Below are positions 40,837 through 49,616 of a stretch of DNA of 64,000 nt, piece by piece. A program made the translations under genes and the position numbers. The DNA is taken from NCBI RefSeq assembly GCF_036226365.1, contig NZ_CP108462.1:9284501-9348500 (forward strand). The letters are read 5' to 3'. The stretch's first letter is position 1, and the number at the start of each line of letters is the position of its first letter. The notes under the pieces were generated by a model, which saw only the letters and a program-made list of their open reading frames with translations, did no database searches and had not been told where the DNA came from. The DNA is from Streptomyces sp. NBC_01262 (GTDB lineage: Bacteria > Actinomycetota > Actinomycetes > Streptomycetales > Streptomycetaceae).

Positions 40837-40863
40837 GGCGGCTCGCTACGATGAGGAGCCGCC
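40837..40863 (+). terminator. Hairpin between the glucanase and COG0523 genes
   Basis: GGCGGCTC (40837-40844) pairs with GAGCCGCC (40856-40863) across 11 nt, and flanking GGGG/CCCC can extend it. It lies 18 nt after the GH16 stop and 28 nt before the next start, so it may separate the two units. Confidence 0.5.
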
Positions 40864-40890
40864 GCCCCCGCCCCACGGAGAGTCCGAGCC

Positions 40891-41934
40891 TTGAGCCAGC
40901 GCAAGATCCCGGTCATCGTCCTCGCGGGATTCCTCGGCTCCGGGAAGACCACCCTGCTCAATCACCTGCTCAGAAACAGCGGGAGCACCCGCATCGGCGC
41001 CATCGTCAACGACTTCGGCAGCATCAACATCGACGCCATGGCCATCGCCGGGCAGGTCGACTCCATGGTCGCCCTCGACAGCGGCTGCCTGTGCTGCGTC
41101 GCCGACCCCGGCGACCTCGACGAGATGCTGGACCGCCTCGCCCGCCCCGCCGCCCGTATCGACGTCATCGTCATCGAGGCCAGCGGCCTGGCCGAGCCGC
41201 AGAGCATGATCCGGATGCTGCTCGCCAGCTCTGACGAGCGCATCACCTACGGCGGCCTCGTCGAGGTCCTCGACGCCGCCGAGTACGAGGCGACCCGCGC
41301 CCGCCACCCCGAGCTGGACCGCCATGTGCGCATCGCCGACCTCGTCGTCCTCAACAAGGCCGACCGCGTCGGCCCCGAAGCCCTCGCGGGCCTGCTGGAC
41401 ACCATCGCCGGGCTCGGCCCCGGCACCCCCGTCGTCACCGCCGAGCACGGCCGGGTGGACCCCGCCCTGCTCTTCGACCCCCGGCCCCGCACCGAGCACA
41501 CCGAGCCGGTGCACCAGCTCTCCTTCGACGAGCTGTACGCCGACCTCGCGCACGAGGACGACGACCACAGCGGCCACCTCCACACCCTCTACGACAGTGT
41601 GGAGTTCACCACCGCCGAGCCGCTGGCCCCCCGCGCCTTCATGGACTTCCTCGACGCCCGCCCAGCAGGCCTGTTCCGCATCAAGGGCCACGTCCGCTTC
41701 GCCCCCGACGCCCAGACCCGCAAGTACGGCCTCCACGCCGTCGGCGGCCACCTGCGCTTCGAGCCGTCGCCCTGGGCCCGCGCCGAGCGGCCCGCCACCC
41801 AACTGGTGATGATCGGCGCCGGAATCGACGCCGGAGCCCTCACCAAGGAGCTGCGCGGCTGTGTCGACCCCGCCCCGGAAACCGCAACCGCCGAGCAACT
41901 ACTCTGCGTCCTGAGGCACGTACGCGGCGAGTAG
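40891..41934 (+). CDS. COG0523/CobW-family G3E GTPase
   Basis: 347 residues. GFLGSGKTT (13-21) is the Walker A, IVIEASGLAEP the switch region, LVVLNKADRV the G4 motif. C66-L-C68-C69 (G-C-L-C-C) is the metal site of this family, and an acidic/His loop HEDDDHSGHLH lies before the C-terminal CobW_C domain (PAGLFRIKGHVRF). Such proteins insert or traffic zinc, cobalt or nickel. The start is TTG 40891 with GGAGAG upstream. No zinc-uptake gene or Zur site is evident nearby, so the metal is open. Confidence 0.93.
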   Translation: MSQRKIPVIVLAGFLGSGKTTLLNHLLRNSGSTRIGAIVNDFGSINIDAMAIAGQVDSMVALDSGCLCCVADPGDLDEMLDRLARPAARIDVIVIEASGLAEPQSMIRMLLASSDERITYGGLVEVLDAAEYEATRARHPELDRHVRIADLVVLNKADRVGPEALAGLLDTIAGLGPGTPVVTAEHGRVDPALLFDPRPRTEHTEPVHQLSFDELYADLAHEDDDHSGHLHTLYDSVEFTTAEPLAPRAFMDFLDARPAGLFRIKGHVRFAPDAQTRKYGLHAVGGHLRFEPSPWARAERPATQLVMIGAGIDAGALTKELRGCVDPAPETATAEQLLCVLRHVRGE

Positions 41935-42068
41935 GGTCGAGGCCTCGGGAAGAGGGCGCGTGCACAGGTTTCGCACGCCCCTAGGCAAGCGTGCCGAAGA
42001 CCGGTAGTTTGCCCTCCCTGCCGCCCATTTGGCCGTGGCGCGGCACTGACCAGGGGAAGGGGGTGCGG

Positions 42069-43985
42069 GTGCGGCAATTCAGCCTCCCGCCCCTGCTGGA
42101 GCCACTGAGTTCGGGCGGCCTGGCCGACTCGGTCTACGACGTGGCCGCGCGCTACCCCGGGCTGCCCCAGCTCTCCCGCCGCGACCCCGCCGACCCCGAG
42201 CAGTGGCACACCGTCACGGCCCGGGCCTTCCGCGACGAGGTCATGGCGCTGGCCAAGGGCCTCCTGGTCAACGGCATCGGCTTCGGCGACCGGGTCGCCC
42301 TGATGGCCCGGACCCGCTACGAGTGGACGCAGTTCAGCTATGCCCTGTGGTCCATCGGCGCCCAGGTCGTGCCCGTCTACCCCACCTCCTCCGCCGAGCA
42401 GGTCCGCTGGATCCTGACCCACTCCCAGGTCACCGCGGTCGTCGTGGAGTTCGAGGAGAACGCCATGACCGTCGGCGCCGCCTGCGCCGACCTGCCGGGC
42501 CTGCGGCACATCTGGCAGCTCGACGACGGCTGCGTGGCCCGCATCACCGCCGAGGGCCGCCGGGTCCCCGACGAGGCCGTGCACCGGATGCGCTGGACCG
42601 TCGAGCCCGGCTCCATCGCGGTCATCGCCTACACCTCGGGCACCACCGGCCGGTCCAAGGGCTGCGTCATCACCCACGCCAACCTCGCCGCCGAGTGCGA
42701 CACCCTGGTCACCTCCTTCCACAGCGTCTTCGCCGAGCCCGGCGAGCAGCCCTCCGTCCTGGCCTTTCTGCCGCTGTCCCACATCTACGGGCTCATGGTC
42801 CAGGTCTCCTGCCTGCGCGGCGGCGTCACCCTCGGCCACCAGCCCGACATAGCCCCCGCGGCCCTGCTGCCGGCTCTGGCGTCCTTCCGGCCCACCTTCC
42901 TGCTCGCCGTCCCGTACATCTTCGAGAAGATCTACGAGGGCGCCCGCCGCAACGCCGAACGCTCCGGCCGCGCCCGCCTCTTCGAGCGCGCCACCGACGT
43001 CGCCCGCAGCTACGCCGAGGCCGTCGAACGCCGCGGCCTCGGCCAGGGCCACGGGCCGGGCCTGATGCTGCGCACCGCCCACGCCGCCTTCGAGCACCTT
43101 GTCTACGCGCGCATACGGGCGGTGTTCGGCGGCCAGGTGCGCTACGCCGTCTCGGGCGGCTCCCCGCTGCGGCGTGACCTCGCCCTGCTCTTCGCCGGGG
43201 CCGGGATCACCGTCTACGACGGCTACGGCCTCACCGAGACCAGCGGCGCCGTCACCGCCCAGCCCATCGACCGCCCCCGCCACGGCACCGTGGGACGCCC
43301 GCTGCCCGGCGCCGCCGTCACCATCGCCCGCGACGGCGAGGTCTGGGTGCGCGGCGACACCGTCTTCGCCGGCTACCTCGGCGACCCCGCCGCCACCCAG
43401 GCCGTGCTCACCCCCGACGGCTGGCTCGCCACCGGCGACCTGGGCCGCCTCGACGAGGACGGCTATCTGATCATCACCGGGCGCAAGAAGGACATCATCA
43501 TCACCAGCGGCGGCAAAAGCGTCGGCCCGCAGCTGCTGGAGGAGCGGCTGCGGGCCCACCCGCTGATCTCGCAGGTCGTCATGGTCGGCGACAACCGGCC
43601 CTACGTCGCCGCCCTGATCACCCTGGACCCCGAGGCACTGCTGCACTGGCGGCATCTGCAGGGCGACCCCACGGCCGCCGGGTCCGACACCCTCACCCGC
43701 ACCCGGGCCGCCGCGGTCGCGGCCATCGACGCAGGCGTACGCGCCGAGATCCAGCGCGCGGTCTCCACGGCCAACACCGCGGTCTCCCGGGCCGAGTCGA
43801 TCCGCGCTTTCCGGATACTGCCCGCCCAGTTCACGGTGGCCGACGGCCTGCTGACCCCCTCGCTCAAGCTCCGCCGCCGCGCCATCGTGCGGGCGTACGC
43901 GGCGGAGATCGACGCGCTCTACGCGGCCGGCGAGGCCCGCGAACTCCGGGACCGGGACCCTCGCCGGGACGGGAACGCTAGTTGA
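42069..43985 (+). CDS. Long-chain acyl-CoA ligase (AMP-binding)
   Basis: 638 residues. It begins (V/M)RQFSLPP, the usual start of Streptomyces FACS enzymes; GTG 42069 is chosen because the AGGGGAAGG site is right upstream. YTSGTTGRSKGC is the P-loop, GYGLTETSGAV the adenylate motif, GRKKDIIITSGGKSVGP the hinge and A10-like region. It activates long fatty acids to acyl-CoA via acyl-adenylate in lipid metabolism or uptake. The stop codon overlaps the convergent sugar-binding protein gene by 8 nt. Confidence 0.93.
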   Translation: MRQFSLPPLLEPLSSGGLADSVYDVAARYPGLPQLSRRDPADPEQWHTVTARAFRDEVMALAKGLLVNGIGFGDRVALMARTRYEWTQFSYALWSIGAQVVPVYPTSSAEQVRWILTHSQVTAVVVEFEENAMTVGAACADLPGLRHIWQLDDGCVARITAEGRRVPDEAVHRMRWTVEPGSIAVIAYTSGTTGRSKGCVITHANLAAECDTLVTSFHSVFAEPGEQPSVLAFLPLSHIYGLMVQVSCLRGGVTLGHQPDIAPAALLPALASFRPTFLLAVPYIFEKIYEGARRNAERSGRARLFERATDVARSYAEAVERRGLGQGHGPGLMLRTAHAAFEHLVYARIRAVFGGQVRYAVSGGSPLRRDLALLFAGAGITVYDGYGLTETSGAVTAQPIDRPRHGTVGRPLPGAAVTIARDGEVWVRGDTVFAGYLGDPAATQAVLTPDGWLATGDLGRLDEDGYLIITGRKKDIIITSGGKSVGPQLLEERLRAHPLISQVVMVGDNRPYVAALITLDPEALLHWRHLQGDPTAAGSDTLTRTRAAAVAAIDAGVRAEIQRAVSTANTAVSRAESIRAFRILPAQFTVADGLLTPSLKLRRRAIVRAYAAEIDALYAAGEARELRDRDPRRDGNAS

Positions 43986-45087
43986 GGTCGGAGGCCTTGA
44001 TGTAGCCGCCGTCCACGAGCACCTTCTTGTAGTTCGACTTGTCCACGCTCACCGGCTGCAGCAGGTACGCCGGCACGATCTTGTTGCCGTTGTCGTACTG
44101 CTTGGTGTCGTTCACCTTGGGCTTCTGGCCGTTGAGCACCGCGTTGCCCATCTCGAACGCCACCTTGGCGAGCAGGCGGGTGTCCTTGTAGACCGTCTCC
44201 GACTGCTCACCGGAGATGATCAGCTTCACCGAGTCGACCTCGGCGTCCTGCCCCGTCACGATCGGCATGGGCTTGGAGCTGGAGTCCGTGCTGTACCCGG
44301 CGGCCGACAGTGCCGTGACGACGCCGCGCGAGATGCCGTCGTACGGCGACAGCACCGCGTCGACCTTCTCCGAGCCGTAGTACAGCTTCAGCAGCCGTGC
44401 CATCCGCTGCCTGGCGTACTCCCCGTCCCAGCGCAGCGTCGCGACCTGCGTCTGCCGCTTCTGGTCGCTCTTCACGATCAGGCTCTTGTTGTCGATGTAC
44501 TTCTTCAGCACGCTCATCGAGCCGTTGTAGAAGTACTGCGTGTTGTTGTCGTCGGGAGAGCCCGCGAACAGCTCGATGTTGAACGGTCCCGTCGCGCTGC
44601 CGTCCTTGAGCCCCAGCTTCTTGATGATGTACTCCGCCTGGAGCACACCCACCTGGAAGTTGTCGAAGGTGGCGTAGTAGTCCACGTCGTTGGACGCCAG
44701 CAGCAGCCGGTCGTAGGAGATGACCTTGATGCCCGCGTTACGCGCCTCGACCAGCACATCGCCGAGACCGGTGCCGTCGATCGCCGCGATGATCAGCAGC
44801 TTGTCGCCGTTGTCGACCATCTTCTGGACCTGGTCGGTCTGCTTGTCCGGGTCGTTGTCCCCGTACTGCAGATCCGTCTTGTAGCCCTTGGCCTTGAACT
44901 GGTTCACCAGGTTGTCGCCGTCGACGATCCACCGCGCCGAGTCCTTCGTGGGCATCGCGATCCCGACCGTCGGCGTCGAACTGCTGCCGCTCGAACTGCC
45001 GCCGCACGACGCGACCGTGGCCGTGATCGCGAGAACGGGTATGAGCACGGCGGTTCTGCGCAGTCGGGCGGCTCTGACAGTCTGCAT
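43978..45087 (-). CDS. Orphan sugar-binding lipoprotein (ChvE/xylose-binding type)
   Basis: 369 residues. A lipoprotein signal ends ATVASC; the mature domain has PTVGIAMPTKDSARWIVDGDNLVNQFKAKG, DLQYGDNDPDKQTDQVQKMVDNG, IISYDRLLLASNDVDYYATFDN, and IVTGQDAEVDSVKLIISGEQSETVYKDTRLLA, as in ChvE and XylF binding proteins. No permease or ATPase is encoded next to it, so it either uses a distant transporter or signals. ATG 45087 with GAGGATCC upstream. Its 3' end overlaps the acyl-CoA ligase by 8 nt. Confidence 0.9.
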   Translation of the reverse strand: MQTVRAARLRRTAVLIPVLAITATVASCGGSSSGSSSTPTVGIAMPTKDSARWIVDGDNLVNQFKAKGYKTDLQYGDNDPDKQTDQVQKMVDNGDKLLIIAAIDGTGLGDVLVEARNAGIKVISYDRLLLASNDVDYYATFDNFQVGVLQAEYIIKKLGLKDGSATGPFNIELFAGSPDDNNTQYFYNGSMSVLKKYIDNKSLIVKSDQKRQTQVATLRWDGEYARQRMARLLKLYYGSEKVDAVLSPYDGISRGVVTALSAAGYSTDSSSKPMPIVTGQDAEVDSVKLIISGEQSETVYKDTRLLAKVAFEMGNAVLNGQKPKVNDTKQYDNGNKIVPAYLLQPVSVDKSNYKKVLVDGGYIKASDLN

Positions 45088-45328
45088 GGGGTGGATCCTC
45101 TCGGCGTGCGGTTCGGTTGTACGGCCCGTACCGTCCCTGCCGCCCGTCGCAACCCCGGCCCCCCGCCGGGATCGTCCCCTTACGACGGACGCCCCAGGGG
45201 AGTACTTGAGCTGGAACGTCAGGCGGCGGGCCCAGCGCGACGCCGGGGTCACCGGGTCGCCCTCGGCGGACGCCTTCAAGGTGGTGTCGGAGGCTAGCAC
45301 ACCGATTCCCACCGGTTTTGAGCGGGTT

Positions 45329-46738
45329 CTAGTAGCGCGGAGTGTGCGCCTCGGGCAGCGGCAGCGGACCGTTGGGGTCCCAGCGCTCCAGCCCGTCGCG
45401 CGGGTCCCCGCGCCGCCTCCTGGTGACGGAACCGGCCGGCCGGACCCATCGCGCGGTGAGGATGATGAGCAGGCTGGCACCCGCGGTGATCAGCCCCGGC
45501 GTGAGCGCCTTGAGTGTGATGACAGTACCGGCAACGGTGAAGGAGAAGCCCGCCTCGTCGCTCGGGGAGCCCGGCACGGCGGGGGCGGCCGCCGCGGCGC
45601 TCGGCGGCGAGGACGCCGCCGCCGCGGACGGGGCGGCACCGGCCGACGAGGCCGACGAGGCCGCCGTTCCGTTGAGGCGCACCCCGAGTGCCGTAAGAGC
45701 GGCATTCACGGGCTGGAAGAAGGTGACGCCCCCGCTGGTGCAGTCCCCGCTGCCCCCGGAGGTGATGCCCAGCGCCGTGCCCTGCGTGAACAGCGGGCCG
45801 CCGCTGTCGCCCGCCTCCGCGCACACATTGGTCTGGATGAGGCCGGTGACGGTGCCCTCGGGATAGTTCACCGTGGCGCCCAGCGCGGTCACCGTCCCGG
45901 TGTGCAGCCCGGTCGTGCTGCCGCTGCGGAAGACCTGCTGCCCGACGACGGCGTCGGCGGACCCGGTGATCTTCACCTGCTGGCCGTTCCCGACGTCCAC
46001 CACGTCGTCCTGGGACAGCGAGGTGTTCTGGTAGCTCACGAGCGACCAGTCGTGTCCCGGGAAGTCACTGGTGAGCGTGGCCCCGACCTGCGTCCGTCCC
46101 CGCTCGTCCTGGAACCAATTGGTGCCCTTAGGGCCGCAGTGGCCGGCGGTGAGGATGAATCCCGTCGTGCCGTTGGTGACGTTGAAGCCGACCGAGCAGC
46201 GGGCCTGCTGCGTGAAGATCGGGTCCGCGCCGGCCGTCCGGGTCGTGAAGGAGCTGGTCGTCCGCTGCATCGTCACCTCCCCGCCGATGCGCTGCGCCAC
46301 GCCCTTCATGCTCGACCACTCGCTCGCCGACACCGTGCTGTCCGCCAGCACCACGACCTTGTTCGAAGCCGGATCCACCGACCACGCCGTCCCCGTGACC
46401 GTCGGCGCCGCCCGCAGGGTGTCCACCGCCGCGTCGAGCTGCCGCATGTTGTACCGCACGACCTTCGCCCGTACGCCCGCCTGCCGCACCTGCTGCGCCG
46501 CGGCCGCGTCCGTCACCGCGACCACCGCCTGACCGTCGGACGCCACCCAGCTTCCCGCCGCCCGTGACTCGCCCAGCCGCGCCGCCAGGCTCGCCGCCCG
46601 CTGCGCCACCACTGAGCTGTCCTGCTGACCCGAGGACTCGCCGGCCACGGCCTGCGCCGCCATGAGCGCCCCGGCCACCACCCCCGCGATCCCGCCGAGC
46701 CGCATCACCCGGTACGCGTTCCGCCGCGCGTGCGTCAC
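45329..46738 (-). CDS. Streptogrisin-like serine protease with C-terminal membrane anchor
   Basis: 469 residues from GTG 46738, with GAGAGGGG six nt upstream. Signal (RLGGIAGVVAGALMAAQAVAG), a pro-region (~45-165) with AQQVRQAGVRAKVVRYNMRQLDAAVDTL as in alpha-lytic/streptogrisin zymogens, then a catalytic domain with LTAGHCG, GHDWSLVS and CAEAGDSGGPL as triad His, Asp and Ser. It continues with an Ala/Ser/Pro linker, a hydrophobic helix (LITAGASLLIILTARWV) and a basic ~35-residue cytoplasmic tail. That anchor is unusual for this secreted family and should hold the protease at the cell surface. Confidence 0.9.
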   Translation of the reverse strand: MTHARRNAYRVMRLGGIAGVVAGALMAAQAVAGESSGQQDSSVVAQRAASLAARLGESRAAGSWVASDGQAVVAVTDAAAAQQVRQAGVRAKVVRYNMRQLDAAVDTLRAAPTVTGTAWSVDPASNKVVVLADSTVSASEWSSMKGVAQRIGGEVTMQRTTSSFTTRTAGADPIFTQQARCSVGFNVTNGTTGFILTAGHCGPKGTNWFQDERGRTQVGATLTSDFPGHDWSLVSYQNTSLSQDDVVDVGNGQQVKITGSADAVVGQQVFRSGSTTGLHTGTVTALGATVNYPEGTVTGLIQTNVCAEAGDSGGPLFTQGTALGITSGGSGDCTSGGVTFFQPVNAALTALGVRLNGTAASSASSAGAAPSAAAASSPPSAAAAAPAVPGSPSDEAGFSFTVAGTVITLKALTPGLITAGASLLIILTARWVRPAGSVTRRRRGDPRDGLERWDPNGPLPLPEAHTPRY

Positions 46739-46885
46739 GGTGGGCCCCTCTCTGAATGTGCTCCGCCTGACTGTGCTTCCCTCCATACGTGCCGTAGCGC
46801 CGTCCGGTTCACCGCGGGAGGTGCTTGATCGGCAGCCGAACCGGCCGCCGCCGGGCGGCGCACCAGGACAGGAGAACACCGGACC

Positions 46886-47803
46886 GTGGCACGGCGCTCG
46901 ATCGGACATCCGCAACTGGGCTCTGCCCTCCCGCAGACCGCACCGGCCGCACTTCCCGCAGTGGCGTCCTGGGCCCGGTGGCGGGCCGCGCTGCGCCGGA
47001 CGCCGATGGTGATGTGGCGTGACGACGTGTCGGACTGGGCCGCGGCGCTGACGTACTACGCGGTCCTGGCGCTGCTGCCGGCGCTGCTCATGACCGCGTC
47101 CCTGGTGAGCGTCTTCAGTGCCCCGACCACCGCCGCGCTGATCGCCCACGTCACGGCCTGGGCGCCCGGGTCCTCGGGCAGCACGCTGCGCGGGGCGCTG
47201 GGCGATCTGGCCGGCGAGCGCTCCGCCGCCCTGACGATGGCCGCCGCCGGCGGACTGAGCGCCCTGTGGTCGGCCTCCAGCTACCTGGCGGTCTTCCGGC
47301 GGGCCCTGCACGCCCTGCACGGGGTCGAGGACCGCAGGCCGGCGTGGCGCACGGCGCACCGGATCGTCCTGACCGCCCTCGTACTGCTGGTCCTGCTGGT
47401 CGCCAGCGCCCTGGTCCTGGTCATCAGCGGCCCCGTGGCCGACGGCCTCGGCCGCCGCCTCGGAATGGGCGGGGCGGGGGAGACGATGTGGGGCTTCCTG
47501 AAGTGGCCGACCCTGCTGTGTCTCGTGGCGTTCATGGTCCTCGTGCTGTTCCGGACCGGCCCGCCGGTGGCCCGTACGCTGCGCCGCAGCCTGCCCGGAG
47601 GGATCCTCGCCGCCCTGCTGTGGCTCGCTGCCTCTGTTGGCTTCACTGCGTATGCCGACCTGGCGGGCGCCTACAGCCGGCTCTACGGCTCACTGGCCGG
47701 CGTCGTCGTCTTCCTCGTCTGGCTCTGGCTGTCCAACCTGTCCCTTCTCGCCGGAGCGCAGTTCGCCGTCGAGCTGGGGGCCGAGGCCGATCAGCTCCTC
47801 TAG
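46886..47803 (+). CDS. YihY/virulence factor BrkB family membrane protein
   Basis: 305 residues. The YihY pattern is clear: VMWRDDVSDWAAALTYYAVLALLPALLM in the first helix, SGSTLRGALGDLA, then GGLSALWSASSYLAVFRRALHALHG and five further helices ending GAYSRLYGSLAGVVVFLVWLWLSNLSLLAGAQFAVELG. GTG start at 46886 after AGGAGAAC. Function unknown; not an RNase. Its last 114 nt overlap the convergent downstream gene, an unusually long overlap. Confidence 0.9.
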   Translation: MARRSIGHPQLGSALPQTAPAALPAVASWARWRAALRRTPMVMWRDDVSDWAAALTYYAVLALLPALLMTASLVSVFSAPTTAALIAHVTAWAPGSSGSTLRGALGDLAGERSAALTMAAAGGLSALWSASSYLAVFRRALHALHGVEDRRPAWRTAHRIVLTALVLLVLLVASALVLVISGPVADGLGRRLGMGGAGETMWGFLKWPTLLCLVAFMVLVLFRTGPPVARTLRRSLPGGILAALLWLAASVGFTAYADLAGAYSRLYGSLAGVVVFLVWLWLSNLSLLAGAQFAVELGAEADQLL

Positions 47804-48400
47804 GGGCAGACCCGACGCCCACGCGGTGAGCCGGTGGCGGCCGATGAGGTGCGTCCCGTCGTGCCGGTGGGCCCGGCGCTGGTCACCGGGGGAGAACTCG
47901 CCGCGGGAGACCAGCAGCCGTACCGCGCCGCCGGGCGGATCGTCGGGGACGGGGGCGTCCAGGTCGGCCGCGCCCTCACCGGGCAGCCGGAAGGCCACGT
48001 CGATACGGATCCGGGTGCGCGGATGGCGGCCGGCCAGGCGGGGCCGGTCGTCGCAGGGGACGTTGCGTATCCGCCAGCCGTCGCGCCGCAGGACGGTGCG
48101 CACGGCGGCGTACAACTGGTCGTCCTGCAGGGCCAGTAACTCGTCCTCGCTCCAGATGCCGCCGTGCCGGCGGCTGGCCGCGCGGCCCCAGCGCACCAGC
48201 GGCACGGCGATCGCGCCCACGACGGCCAAGGCGGGTAAGAGCCCCGCGAGCCGGAACCGCGCGTACAGCCAGCCGCACAGCAGGACCGGTGCCGCCACGA
48301 CCCCGCACACCACCAGGAAGCCCGGCACCACCTCCCGGACGGTCGGCCCGTATCCACGTTCCGTCGCTCCCCAGACCGGGTGGTGGCTGCGTAACCCCAT
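47690..48400 (-). CDS. Membrane protein with possible nuclease-like domain, unknown function
   Basis: 236 residues from ATG 48400 (MGLRSHHPVWG). Two adjacent hydrophobic helices (VVPGFLVVCGVVAAPVLLCGWLY, AGLLPALAVVGAIAVPLV) precede a soluble part: GIWSEDELLALQDDQLYAAVRTVLRRDGWRI, then RIRIDVAFRLPG. The LTDxxLxxAVxxxLRRDGW and R-I-D-V pattern recalls the restriction-endonuclease-like (Mrr_cat) fold, but the active-site residues are not clear. The final ~35 residues lie antisense to the YihY gene and are acidic and low in complexity, possibly an extension after stop-codon loss. Long frames upstream of 48400 are part of a repeat element. Confidence 0.55.
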   Translation of the reverse strand: MGLRSHHPVWGATERGYGPTVREVVPGFLVVCGVVAAPVLLCGWLYARFRLAGLLPALAVVGAIAVPLVRWGRAASRRHGGIWSEDELLALQDDQLYAAVRTVLRRDGWRIRNVPCDDRPRLAGRHPRTRIRIDVAFRLPGEGAADLDAPVPDDPPGGAVRLLVSRGEFSPGDQRRAHRHDGTHLIGRHRLTAWASGLPLEELIGLGPQLDGELRSGEKGQVGQPEPDEEDDDAGQ

Positions 48401-48445
48401 CGACCCATCGCCCCCGCTCCGCCGCCCCACGGATCCCTGACGCCT

Positions 48446-48610
48446 AAGAGGGCGCGCCGATAGGATGCGCGGCGTCGCGGGGCGATGGGCGGCGCCTGGC
48501 GGCGTTGTCGTCGGTCGACGACGCTCCGCGTCGCCTCCCTCCTCCGCCTTGCCATGCTTGCCCCTCACCCCGCTCCTTCACCCGCGCCCCCTATCGGCGC
48601 GCCCTCTTAA
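48446..48610. mobile_element. MITE-like element 2 (165 bp) with 20-bp perfect terminal inverted repeats
   Basis: TAAGAGGGCGCGCCGATAGG (48446-48465) is the exact reverse complement of 48591-48610. The core 48502-48553 is 50/52 identical to 6734-6785 in element 1. It includes GTCGTCGGTCGACGAC and CGACGCTCCGCGTCG, which can each form hairpins. The ends differ from those of element 1 yet remain self-complementary. No coding capacity. It fills the gap between the membrane-protein gene and the NAD-kinase-like gene. Confidence 0.85.
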
Positions 48611-48719
48611 CCGATACCCCGGGCGAAGGGCTCTTGCGCCTTCCCAGGGGGTCCGGGCCGTCCGGTGGTCGTGTACGCCGCCCCGCGAGCCGGTGGCGCG
48701 CGCCTGTTCGGGCTGTCCG

Positions 48720-49616
48720 TCAGGCCAGCAGGCGCAGCCGGGTCGCGGCGACCCCGATGCGGACGACCTGGCCCCAGGCCAGCTCCAGGGCGTCGCTCTC
48801 GATGCCGTCCCCGAAGGCGACGAGGCGGTCGGACTCGACGGTGAGGGAGAGCTGCCGGCCCCGGTCCAGGATGCCCTGGACCTGCTCGGTGCCGGTGGTG
48901 GGCGAGGGCCAGGCCTCGCGGACGAACCAGGCCAGCTCCGGGCTCGCCGGCGCGGGCAGCGGCAGCGGGCTGGCCCGCTCCAGCCACGCGGACCGGCACC
49001 AGCCGGTGGCCCCGGTGCCGGTTCCCACCAGCACCCCCGAACTGGCCTGGGCCTCCGGCGCCCGGCCGGCCTCCAGCCGGTAGCGGGACGTCTGGTGGCC
49101 GGGCTGGCCGAGATAGATCTCGTTCAGCGCCAGCAGCCGCTGGGTGTCGTCGGCCACCGCCTCCACCATGGTCCGCGGGTCCAGCCGCCCCTCCACACCC
49201 GCCGAGGTGGCGGCGCGCAGCAGCTTCGCGGTATCCCCGGCGCGGTGGCGTACCAGGACACCGGGATTGCGGCCCGGCTCGGCGTCGATGCCCACGACCG
49301 GCTGCCCCTGAAGGTACTTCGCGGTGTTGGCGACCAGCCCGTCCTGCCCGACGACCACCACCACGTCCTCGGGCGCGAACAGGAAGCGGGCCAGGTCGCC
49401 GCGTTCCACCCGCGCATGCCGCCAGTCCGCCGGGACCGCTCCCGCGACCCGGGCCACGGCGGCCTCGGTGATCCGGTGCCGCTGTTCCACCTCCGCGATC
49501 TCCAGACCACGGCTGCGCAGGAAGAACTCCGCCTGCCCTCGCGTACCATGACGGTCGATCAGCTCCCGGTACTCGGTGCGCCGGTGGACCAGGACGGCGC
49601 GCGGGGCCAGGCTCAC
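48720..49616 (-). CDS. NAD(+) kinase-like protein
   Basis: 298 residues. Signatures resemble ATP-NAD kinases: VVVVVGQDGLVANTAKYLQGQPVVGI (GGDGT position reads GQDGL), RLLALNEIYLGQ (the NE motif) and SSGVLVGTGTGATGW (the P-T-G-S-T loop position). The ORF is about the right length. Its start GTG overlaps the stop of the SPFH gene in GTGA, so the two are co-translated. Degeneracy of the GGDG motif leaves phosphorylating activity uncertain; it may bind NAD and sense it. Confidence 0.78.
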   Translation of the reverse strand: MSLAPRAVLVHRRTEYRELIDRHGTRGQAEFFLRSRGLEIAEVEQRHRITEAAVARVAGAVPADWRHARVERGDLARFLFAPEDVVVVVGQDGLVANTAKYLQGQPVVGIDAEPGRNPGVLVRHRAGDTAKLLRAATSAGVEGRLDPRTMVEAVADDTQRLLALNEIYLGQPGHQTSRYRLEAGRAPEAQASSGVLVGTGTGATGWCRSAWLERASPLPLPAPASPELAWFVREAWPSPTTGTEQVQGILDRGRQLSLTVESDRLVAFGDGIESDALELAWGQVVRIGVAATRLRLLA

